Assembly: GCA_903813345.2 (NCBI GenBank)
Contig: CAIIXF020000004.1
Location: 221,513 to 285,512 of the forward strand
Source of the DNA: Owenia fusiformis
Lineage: Eukaryota > Annelida > Polychaeta > Sabellida > Oweniidae
DNA: 64,000 nt
Direction: 5' to 3'
Numbering within the stretch: position 1 is the first letter of the stretch; every line of letters starts with the position of its first letter. Shown one piece after another: positions 21,522 through 31,840 of the stretch. The notes below the pieces were generated by a model. That model was given only the letters and a program-made list of their open reading frames with translations. It was not told where the DNA came from and ran no database searches. The position numbers and the translations under genes are program-made.

Positions 21522-24500
21522 ATGACAATATTCAACCTTTACATATTTGACCGCAATGGAACATGTCTTTACTACACAGAGTGGAACAGAAGGAACCAGT
21601 CTGGCATTTCTAAAGAAGAGGTAGGTACATTTAAAGTTAACATCCTTAATGCTTGATGTACAAAGATGGGCCAAGCTACATGTAGTATGTCTTTTAGCTA
21701 ACATACTTAATGCTATACAAAGATGGGCCAAGCTACATGTATTGTAGCTAACATCCTTAATGCTATACAAAGATGGGCCAAGCTACATGTAATATGTCTT
21801 GTAGCTAACATCCTTAATCTGTGCTTTCATTAACGCCGTCCCATAATGGAGAGGACCTGGTTTTTACTATAGGGACCCCAAACAATGAAAATGAGGGGTC
21901 ACTTGGACGCAGTGCAGGTCATATCAAAAAAATTAACTCTGGATGAATGTATTGATAAAGATCTTACTTTCAGTCTTTTATTTGTTCAAAATCCGCTAAA
22001 TAAACGAAGGATATTCTATTTCTAAAAGAAATAGAATTTTCTTTCGGAGTTTCTTTCCCGGAAGTTGATTTCCGATCAAAATAGTATGAGGTACGTGATT
22101 GGACAATCACTAGTAGTTGATTTCCGAGCGGTAATCGGTACGAGTCCTATGATTGGCCGAGATTATTAATCGCGCATGCGTCTTAATAATTTTAACTAAT
22201 CAAATTGCTGGATTTGCTGCGCATGCGCAAAAAACTGAACCAAAAAATGGAACCTCACGGAGATTGCTCCTAGTGAAACTCTGAGCGATCAAAATCAATA
22301 GCAAATTGCTTTGAAATACGCGAAGAAAACTTGTATTTAATGGTTGAAAATTAGTTATCTCTTTCTAATGAAGGTATCTGCATCATTTAATGACCTACTA
22401 GACGTGTGTAGTACACTGATCTGGGCCAAAAAATAACAAAACTGATGCAAGCTTTTCATCAATTTTTTTCGTTCAGTGCAAAAATGTGACTTGGAATTCC
22501 CGGAAACCCTTTTTCATGGGGACGCACTTTTTTGAGGGGGGACGCGATTTTGTAAAATCAATCCATCCCAGGGAAGCACTTTTGGACAAGCCTACTGAAA
22601 GCACTGTTAATGCTATACAAAGATGAGCCAAGTTACATGTATTGTAGCTAACATCCTTAATGCTATACAAAGATGGGCCAAGCTACATGTAATATGTCTT
22701 GTAGCTAACATCCTTAATGCTTGCTATACAAAGATGGGCCAAGCTACATGTAATATGTATTGTAGCTAACATCCTTAATGCTATACAAAGATGGGCCAAG
22801 CTACATGTAATATGTCTTGTAGCTAACATCCTTAATGCTATACAAAGATGGGCCAAGCTACATGTAATATGTATTGTAGCTAACATCCTTAATGCTATAC
22901 AAAGATGGGCCAAGCTACATGTAATATGTATTGTAGCTAACATCCTTAATGCTATACAAAGATGGGCAAGGCTACATCTAATATGTCTCGTAGCTAACAT
23001 CTATAACCTTGTTAACACTACCTGAAATGATTTACATTAATTTATAAACATTTTGTGAGTTATTTTGAGTAGAGTATTAAATTTGTTGTAATTGTGTTTT
23101 CAGGAGTTCAAATTGATGTATGGAATGATTTTGTCCATCAAGTCTTTCTGCTCACGACTTTCTCCAACAGATTTGTATCCTTTGTACAAACACAGTGCAA
23201 AAAATTGGTGTGTAAAATTTTGTACTCATAAGAAAATCATTTTTAAAAACAATAACCAATCACTGTTCATTATTCATGGTCATATGACTTTATCTAACCA
23301 ATCACAGTTTATTATTCATGGTCATATGACTTTGTCTAACCAATCACAGTTCATTATTCATGGTCATATGACTTTATCTAACCAATCACAGTTCATTATT
23401 CATGGTCATATGACTTTATCTAACCAGTCACAGTGCATATAGAGAATTAGTTGTTATAAATTTCCTTAACACTCCCTAGAAAGGATGGTTTCCTGAGCTA
23501 CAGAACCAGCAAATATAAGCTGCATTTCTATGAGACTGCATCTGGTCTAAAGTTCATCCTAAACACAGACATCAACGCTGGAAACATGAGAGACAATATT
23601 CAGCAGATCTACAGTAATGTAAGACATACTTCCATCTAATTTTCACGTGTAATTTAATTTTGCACAATTCATGATGTTGGTAAAATCAGGAAGAATAATC
23701 ATCTCGAAACTTCCCAATTAAATCCAAGGGAAATACAGGGTAAGCCAAAAAAGGTAACTCAAACAAATGTTAATAAATCAGTAATTGAGCATCAGTTTAA
23801 AGTAATATTTGGCACTGTCAAAGTTAGTTCAATGTTCTTTAGTTCTATCAAGTTTCATTAGTCTATTTAAAATGGTCGCAATTTTATGGCGATTTTACAA
23901 ACCATGCTCAAAATTTTGGTCTCACCTCTGAAGACAAACTTTAACACATCAGGTAAAGCTGTTTTGACTACCAATCACAGATAATGTGTAATGGCTCTTG
24001 TTTTCCTTCTTATCTCTTATTTCAACTCCCTGATGCTTCTAGGGTTGTTTATGTAGACATAATCTTTGAAATATCTGAAAAAGAATATTCCAAAAATTCT
24101 GGGAGTTCATATTGGGTCAATTTTGTATGTTTCGGCATTTGGAGCATGTTTCGTAAAATGGCCATAAAATCACGACTATGAGGAATAGACCAATGAAACT
24201 CAGTAGAATGAATAACTGAACAAGGTTTAATTGCCTAGAATATGACTTCAAACGAATGGTGGATGACTGAGTTATTAACATTTGTTTGGGATACCTTTGT
24301 GGCTCACCCTATATGACCTTGATTAATGTACAGGGGGTCTAGAGAATATTAAGTTTACAATACTTGAGGATTCACAGAATCAGAATTATGAAATTTAAGT
24401 TGTGAAATCTGCTGAAATAAAATAATAGCGAAATTGTGATTTCTCGAAATTTGTGAAATTAAATCATTTCAAAATATCCAGGGAGTACAGTATACAATTT

Positions 24501-24821
24501 GAATAGTCCACAGATGTCAGCTATTACTTCACTCTCTTGTACAAGCATTTTTGTATGTTTGTATTTTCAGATATATGTTCAGAAGGTCATATATCATTAT
24601 ATGATTTGTAAAGGTATACAATATAAATAGTATATCCCTAAAAGACATCAACTGTATTATCCCTAATAAACATTTCTGTCATGTACTTTCAGATATATGT
24701 GGAGAATGTGATTAAAAATCCAGAGTGCAAACTTGGCCAACAAATCACTTCAGAACTTTTCCAAACCAAATTAGACGATTACATCCGCTCTCTGCCACAA
24801 TTTGCAACAAAACTGTCATGA
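21522..24821 (+). CDS. TRAPP complex subunit 1 (TRAPPC1/Bet5)
   Basis: This is the small longin-fold subunit of the TRAPP tethering complexes that activate Rab1/Ypt1 in ER-Golgi traffic. Coding exons 21522-21620, 23104-23174, 23480-23618 and 24693-24821 join in phase (GAT TT|A AAG at the second junction) to give exactly 145 residues, the length of human TRAPPC1. Diagnostic stretches are [58 protein letters not shown] and [10 protein letters not shown]. The start follows a TTTTGCAG acceptor by four bases. A polyadenylation signal lies at 24862. The introns hold two minisatellites and a MITE. The gene is head-to-head with centrobin, as in human. Confidence 0.97.
21640..23000. repeat. 57-bp minisatellite in TRAPPC1 intron, interrupted
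   Basis: Units containing ATGCTATACAAAGATGGGCC and AGCTACATGTAATATGTC repeat with a 57-bp period at about 21640-21817 and again at 22605-23000. About 780 bp of unrelated sequence (21820-22600) separates the blocks. The period is divisible by three, so both strands show long repetitive open frames that are not genes. Confidence 0.88.
23255..23440. repeat. 42-bp minisatellite in TRAPPC1 intron
   Basis: Four to five units carry AACCAATCACAGTTCATTA and GGTCATATGACTTTATCT. The words CCAATCACAGT and GGTCAYATGACC are the same as those dispersed near many other introns of this window. Confidence 0.88.
23736..24311. mobile_element. 576-bp MITE with TA duplications
   Basis: CAGGGTAAGCC at the left is mirrored by GGCTCACCCTA at the right, both flanked by TA (23734-23735 and 24312-24313). 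The arms continue with CAAACAAATGTTAATAA. TIR form and TA target indicate a Tc1/mariner-related non-autonomous element. It lies in the last TRAPPC1 intron. Confidence 0.78.
24571..24613 (+). pseudogene. exon-like duplicate before last TRAPPC1 exon
   Basis: A 43-base segment follows GTATTTTCAG and precedes GTATAC. It begins ATATATGT like the true last exon at 24693 and would encode [14 protein letters not shown], resembling [13 protein letters not shown]. It is probably a decayed or cryptic copy of the exon start. Including its 43 bases would break the frame. Confidence 0.5.
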
Positions 24822-24861
24822 TAATAGTGAAGAAAATATGTTTAGGACAATGGATATGGAA

Positions 24862-24867
24862 AATAAA
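24862..24867 (+). terminator. polyadenylation signal of TRAPPC1
   Basis: AATAAA lies 41 bases after the stop codon of TRAPPC1. Confidence 0.7.
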
Positions 24868-26884
24868 ATGTATGAAAAATTAACTATGATTGGTCATTTA
24901 GGTCATGTGACCAATTATAATGAATTCTGGTTGGTCAGATTGTTGCTGGTCATGAATAATTAACTCTAATTAGTGTCTATAGGACTAGAGTACATGAACA
25001 TTCATTTGTGAATAGATTGCTGAGAAATGTGGTTAATGAGCTAATACAAGCCTAATAATGATGAAAATATAGGTTTTGGGCCGATATAAAGATGGCAACA
25101 TTGGTACAATCCTAATTATGGCTTGTCGAAATTTTCCTATTAGGTATTCCATACCATGGGCTTTCTAATTGGAAGCCCCTGTCCATACTAAGGAATTTAA
25201 AATTGTCAATGATCATTATTTTTAACAGCCCTCTGATTCTTTAAATCCGGGTCTATCGTCTATACCATATGATTCTTTTATATCCCTTCAAAGTGTATAA
25301 AAACGTGCAATATGTATAATGTTCCAGTATTGTGCTATGTATATTAAATGTAAATACAAGTACATGTATCAGTACGTATGTGAATATATTGGAAACATGA
25401 AAAGAAACAAAACATCCTATATTAAAATTGTTAACTTTTAATTTAATCGTTCAAAAGTTGTTCATTGGTTTAAATAAAAGGGAAGCAGAGCTATCATATA
25501 TATGTATAGAGGAAGCGTAAAGCTATGAATCATTTAAAAAACATGAACAAAAGATTTTGAAATTTTTTTTTAAAAAATGTTAAAAGATTTGGGAATTTTT
25601 TTGAAAAACAATTTAAAAACTGTAATAATTTTTTTTTTGAAAAAATTCGAAACCATAGATTATCACACTTTTCAAACCATCGGATATCATTTTTCAAACC
25701 ATGGAATATCACTTTTAAGAATTGATATTCGATAGTTTAAAGTGATTTTTCGCTAAAATATCTTGATGCACATATGTGATATTCGATCTATATCCTTGCA
25801 ACCATGGGATAATTATAGGATATCCTATGATTTTGAGGAATATCATTTTTATCTACGAGGTTATATTGATATCTGCACGAGAGAGCGAAGCCTGATTTCA
25901 ATGGTTTCGCAGCCTAGTTAAATTGACAGATGAATTTACAATATGTGAAATGAAACAGATGCTGGCATTGAATCAAAACCATTGAACAGAAATGTGAATA
26001 TATGAGTACAAAAAGCGAAGACCAAAGAGAATACGACAAAATACAAAAAGAGGCATTTAAGAACACGACCAGTCATCATGGCAAAATAATTGATTTCTCT
26101 AAAAGTGTATATAACTGTCTGCTCGTATGTCATAAATTTAAACAGAAATTGTAGCCTTCGCGATTTATGAAATATATTTTAATGTTGAAAACAAAATATT
26201 TATCTAAATGTAATTAAAACTGCTTTAATCGTGCCCAACTTGCATTAAACTGTTTAGATACACCGGGGCCGGAAAATCCAGTTAGGCAGAATAAAGATAG
26301 TAAAGCATAATTTCTAAATAGCATACTGAAAAATTTGTCATTTTAGATGGCATGATCTAAATGACCACCATCACAATACCGATGCAGAGATGATAGTAAT
26401 TCCAAACATGAAACATTGGTGTGGGCGATAATGTTAAAACAAGGGTTTCTCCAAAACTGCATAGAATTAGCTAATAAGCTAAACTAATATAATTTTTCTT
26501 TCAGATGACCAAATTTCAAAAATATTCCTTCATTACTGAAATGGGACACTCTGTACTAATGGACTGTGATTGGTCAGATTAAGTCAACTGATTCATCATT
26601 TGCAAATATTCAAGAGACAAGTAACCGCTTCCGGGTAACCGCGCCACAACTGATCTATCCTGCAAGGCTAATATGGATAGAAAGAGTGAATTTGACTACT
26701 TAGCTAAACAATTCCTCCCTCACTCAGTGTTCACTTTAATGAACTAGTATGAGCCAAATACATGTACTGTATTCCGGCTTGATAAGAGATTTTCTGATAA
26801 AAAACGTTAATTTATGAGATCTTATCAAAGCCTTGCCCTTATCTTGTGAAAAATTATCAACACTGTATCATTCCCAAACCAAAA
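24868..26884. other. intergenic region TRAPPC1 to carboxylesterase
   Basis: No gene is seen. The stretch is AT-rich with T/A homopolymer runs at 25550-25640. Words such as AAACCATGGAATATCAC at 25660-25720 recur diverged at 43850-43900. The last part should contain the carboxylesterase promoter and leader, but I see no convincing core element. Confidence 0.5.
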
Positions 26885-28799
26885 ATGTACAAGGCAACGT
26901 CGTTAATTTTTGCAGCAGCTCTCTTAGGGCTCGCTTTGGGCCAGTTGGAAGAATATGTCGTTGTTAACACTACTTTGGGTCAGGTTCGAGGGGAGGTCGA
27001 GGACTTCGTTGGCTGGTTCCCAACTGTGGGAGTTGAGAATATCATGACTGCTACAGAATGGGCAGGTATTCCTTACGCACAGCCACCAGTAGGTGATTTA
27101 AGATGGCAGCCGCCTGTAGTCATGGATCCATGGACTGGGGTAAGAGATGCTTTAGATTTCAATGTGATTTGCTACCAGAGAGACATCGATTCGTATTATG
27201 GAGTGCCAGTTGAAATATCTGAAGATTGTTTGTATCTGAGCGTCTGGACGCCAGGTGACGCTGTCGATCCATCAAATTTGAACCTCAGCGTCATGTTCTA
27301 TATCCATGGTGGAGCGTTCCAGTTGGGCACCGGAATGAACCCTCTCCAGTTTGGTGGTTACTTGGCCGCAGATCAGAACGTTGTGGTTGTCGGCTTCAAC
27401 TACCGCCTAGGGGTAATGGGGTTCTTCTCCACCGAGGATGACACTGCTCCTGGTAACTACGGACTCATGGACATCATTGAAGCGTTGCGATGGACTAAAG
27501 CTAACATCCGGAACTTTGGAGGCAATCCTGACTCAATTACCATATTTGGACAATCGGCAGGTGGAGCTGCTGTTACATACCTTATGACGTCACCCGCCGC
27601 AAATGGTTTGTTTAACAGAGCCATTAGCCAGAGTGGAGTCGCTACCATGTACTGGGCCCAATCACGTGATTACCTACGAGAGTTGTCAGCGACACTTGCA
27701 ACTGAAATGAACTGTCCACCAGATAACTCCCCTGCCATGGTTACGTGTCTAAAAGGCAGGGATCCCTGGGAAGTAACTAACACATCTCTCAAAATAAACC
27801 TAGATATGCAATCGACCCGTGACGACACACAGAGCGTATTTGCGCCTAGAGTTGATGGCAACATTGTACCAGATGACCCACTTACGCTCGTCACCAATGG
27901 TCAGTTTCAACCAGTAGATTTTATGACAGGCATCACAAATCACGAGTCATGGCCGTATAGACACATGTGGTATATCATGATCCCTGGAATCAGACGCTGG
28001 GTGGAGCGTGGGATTAATTCGGACGATTTTGACCACCTGACGGCACATTGGATGCGATTCCTTAACTACCCTGCCCGACGCACTGAGGTCTTGGCGGCTA
28101 TAAAACAACAATATGATATTAATTTCGATGAAGACGTTGACAGCTTAGTTAGATCGGCGGGATACATCGACTTTCTTTCAGATTTTCAGTTTATCGCACA
28201 TAACGACCGATACGCAAGATTATACTCTAGGAACGCTGGTTCAAGCAATGTCTATAATTACTACTTCTCGCCATTTGTCTCGCGAGATCAGAGAGTCATC
28301 TGGGAGGCCACCGTGCCAAACTGGATCTACGCAACTCACGCTGATGACGTCGGTTTTGTATTTGGCAAGGCGAAATACACGATGGAAGATCTCGTCACAA
28401 CAGAAGAACGCTTACTAAGTGACGAAATGATGAGAACTTGGTCGAACTTTGCGAAAACAGGGTATGAGTCAAGTTCATAGTTTTATTTAAATGTTCTTTT
28501 AACCAACATGAGTTGCATAATGTTCTTCACAGAAGAAACAATGAAGTAGCCTAGTTATTTATTTTAACAACCATATGTGTTATTTCAGGAGCCCGGGGAG
28601 TTTGAACGACGTCGCATGGCCAGCGTTCACAGAGGCGAATCCCTCATATCTGGAGATTACTACACCTTTAGCCAACGTCCGGGTTATAGATTCATTCTAC
28701 CCAGAGCGCATGAGTTTTTGGCGTGACCATGTCTGGCCTGTACTGGATCAACCGTCTGCTGACGATGGATCTGTTAAAATTATAACTACTGTAGCGTAA
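26885..28799 (+). CDS. secreted carboxylesterase / cholinesterase-family hydrolase
   Basis: Two exons, 26885-28461 and 28589-28799, join as ACA GG|G AGC to give about 595 residues. The chosen ATG gives a clean signal peptide (MYKATSLIFAAALLGLALGQ); an in-frame ATG 13 codons upstream would spoil it. The alpha/beta-hydrolase features are all present: EDCLYLSVW (second signature of type-B carboxylesterases), HGGAF oxyanion hole, and nucleophile elbow GQSAGG with Ser224. Glu354 in TNHESW and His485 in THADDV complete the triad at cholinesterase-like spacing. Gln replaces the usual Glu before the serine (GESAGG). The last exon ends without a membrane anchor. The substrate is unknown. The gene looks functional and is convergent with the neighbouring peroxidase. 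Confidence 0.95.
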
Positions 28800-28981
28800 A
28801 CACCTGTTTAAATCGAATGCCTCTGGGACCGGGTGAAAGTGTTCGAATTAACAGCTGTTCACAATTTAAGTTGTTTTAATATCTGAGTCTATGAGAGATA
28901 ACAAAATTAGGACAGAGAACAAGTGTTTGCTTCAAGAGGTGTTCGGATTCGAAAGGTGTTCAGATATACAGGTTTTAGTGT

Positions 28982-28987
28982 AATAAA
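28982..28987 (+). terminator. possible polyadenylation signal of carboxylesterase
   Basis: AATAAA lies about 180 bases after the stop codon, the first good match in the 3' flank. Confidence 0.55.
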
Positions 28988-29296
28988 TTACAAGCACCCG
29001 ATGGCCTTATTCAGTTATATTAGGATAGACAGGGTGATGATTATAAACACATTGCAAAAGTAACCCGACTTTAATAATTAATATGATTGCCCTGATACAT
29101 AATAGTATTGTGATCAAATCTGACAAAAATCACAGTTCATTATGCATTGCCATGTAATTATATCTGATCAATCACAGTAATATAAGCTAACTTTCACTCA
29201 TATTCGATCATAACGTAATAACCCTAATTTTGAAGTGTAAATCTTTCGCAATGATCGAAAGGACTGCAAAGGGTGAGGAATTTACCAGACTTAAGG

Positions 29297-29817
29297 CACT
29301 GGTGATCCACTCGATTACGCTGGCTACCAAAACGAAACAAAATGTCGGAACGTCGAAGGTATGATTTTTCTTTTTTCCTTATTTCACACGTTGTAGGCAG
29401 AATCCCCACGACTTTTTTCTCACAAACGTATATCAGTATCATATGTTTTAGAAAATGTTCATGTTTGCGAAAAAATAGCTCAAGACAACAAAATCGTCGA
29501 TTTAATTCCTCACTTAAGTTACATAAACGGTTTTGGTTAAAAGTGCAGATCTTAACTGTTTTTCGAGAAATCGTTTATGTAACTTAAGTGAAGAATTAAA
29601 TCGACGATTCTCTTGTCTTCTGAACTATTTGTTCGCACATTATGTACATTTTCTTAAACATATGATACTGATACACGTTTGTGTTAAAAAATGTCGTGGG
29701 AATTCTGCCTACAACGTGTGAAATAATTAAGAGAAAAATCGTACCTTCGACGTTCCGACATTTTGTTACCAAAACGAATCGTTTCGGTAACCAGCGTAAT
29801 CGAGTGGATCACCAGTG
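29297..29817. mobile_element. 521-bp foldback element with TAAGG duplications
   Basis: CACTGGTGATCCACTCGATT is mirrored at the right end, and the arms pair almost to the centre near 29540. TAAGG flanks both ends (29292-29296 and 29818-29822). No coding capacity is seen. It lies in the interval between the convergent carboxylesterase and peroxidase genes. Confidence 0.88.
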
Positions 29818-30500
29818 TAAGGGGGATTCACATCAGAAAATATCTAGATACGTGCCACCATGCGTCATTGTAATTTGAAATTAATATTTATAAATTCGCA
29901 AATACTTTCTTATTATTATCAGGCCAGATAATATTAGAGAGTTAAAGCTTGCATATTAATGAGCTTTCGGATATAAGTTTTCAGCCAAATTTAGGCCTAC
30001 ACTGCAACTTTAACTTTTAAATGACGCAAACACCACTGGGAAGGAAGGTTTCTCAAAGAAACAGGAAAGTACATTTCATTAGAAAAAATTTCTTCATTTC
30101 CTAATCGAGAGATTTAATTTGTGAATATTCCAGCAATGGAGGGAATTAATTTCTAAGTTGTATTGTAATCACATTTTGGAACCGGTGTAAAAAGGTTAGT
30201 TGGTCCTATCAAATTACTCTCCTACTCTCCATTGATTTATATGGTGACCTAAATACAACTCTTTCTCTCAGTATCTTATACGCAATCAGGGCCAGTAAGG
30301 GCCGTTAAGAAAGGGAACCATAATGCCTGGGGGACCATCATTTCTTTCATACCGGAACTCACGAACCCTATCTTTGTTTCCAGAGTTCCTCCCCAGTGCT
30401 GCATCTGACTTGTACACGTAAAGGTTTATGTATTACGTATTCCAATTAATATTACTTATACCAAAAGCTCTTTACTAAGAAATATGTCTAAAACACTCAC

Positions 30501-30606
30501 TTGAACTCACCCATTCAAAGTATTGCCCATTGTGTTATAAACTATATTGAACTCACCCATTCAAAGTATTGCCCATTGTGTTATTAACTATACTGAACTC
30601 ACCCAG
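30501..30606. repeat. 46-bp tandem duplication
   Basis: A 46-base unit containing TTGAACTCACCCATTCAAAG is present twice plus a partial third copy, with two or three substitutions. Confidence 0.8.
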
Positions 30607-30704
30607 CTTCTGGATTCTACATTTGAAGCCATTGAGTTAATCTGCGGACCTAGCAAATATCGAAATGTGTTCAAATATAAAAATAGCAGGAGGATAATTA
30701 AGAA

Positions 30705-31458
30705 ACGCGTCCAGTATTTTCGTCTGGTACGAACCGAGATACTGGACGCAGACCTCCAATTTTGATCCAGAGAGGTAGGAGTGATTTAACTCGGTAGCCT
30801 GTGATCTACCCTTTGCATTCGTTTGACTTCACTTCTTAAAAGAGAGCATCAGTAGTTTAACTAGACTCTGCACGCAGGGTACCTGTGATCGTTTTGCAGT
30901 GTTTCCTTATCTAGAAACAGGCTCATCAGATTCCCAGTACATTTAGGAACACACAATTCTCATAAAATGACAGTCATTCATCTAGATTTTTTGTAATGTG
31001 GGGTTAAGCACGGAAATATTTTGAGTTTTTCCCAGGAAATACACGAATCGAGTCAGATTTCTTTTTATTTACCATTTCATTTACAAGATATGCACGTCAC
31101 TTTTCTGTTATCGATCACTTTTAAGCTAAACTTTGCAGATCGGAGGCTGTTTTGTTAGTTCATACACAAGAAATGGTAAATAAAAAGAAATATAACTCGA
31201 TTCGAGTATTTCCTGAAAAAAATCAAAATATTTCTGTGCTTAACCCAACATTACAGAAAACGAGATGGATAGCTGTCATTTTATAAGAACTGGATGTTCC
31301 TCAATGTACTTGGAATCTGATGAGAATATTTCAGGTAAGGATACACTGTAAAACGATCACAGGCTACCGAATAAAATTACATCTACCTCTCTCCGGATCA
31401 AAAATGGAGGTCTGCGTCCAGGATTTTCAGTTTTACCAGACGAAAATACTGGACGCGT
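30705..31458. mobile_element. foldback element, family copy 1
   Basis: ACGCGTCCAGTATTTTCGTC at the left is mirrored at the right. Long internal arms contain GGAGGTCTGCGTCCAG and CTGTGATCGTTTTACAG-type words. A diverged second copy occupies about 60090-61670. No coding region. Confidence 0.8.
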
Positions 31459-31840
31459 TTCTATCCACTGAATAGGTTGAAGGTCCAATCCATACGTTTA
31501 GGAAATATGTCAGGCGATGAAGACTTGTAGCTATAAGAGCCAAGAGCGAAAAAATGAAATCCCAAGGGGTGTAATCCCCTTGTATACCCCACCGACCCGT
31601 CAGTGCCAGTAGAGGTAAGGATTTCAAGTTAACCCATTGGGCAGTTCCACATGAACATAAATTACTGACACACTTCCCAAGTCAAGAGGATGGCAAGAAA
31701 AATTACAAAAAACTGAAAAACAGTGCTACAAGCATAAAATATCTAATATCAATCAGTAAAAAATAAATTAGCCTAACAGACAAAATTATTGCTACAATGA
31801 TCTATAAACGGTCATATATTTGACAAACGTAATTGACATG

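Noticed and set aside
22683-23025. Overlapping repetitive open frames on both strands near 22.7-23.0 kb
   Set aside because: They are products of the 57-bp minisatellite, whose period is divisible by three; there is no start context, splice or family similarity.
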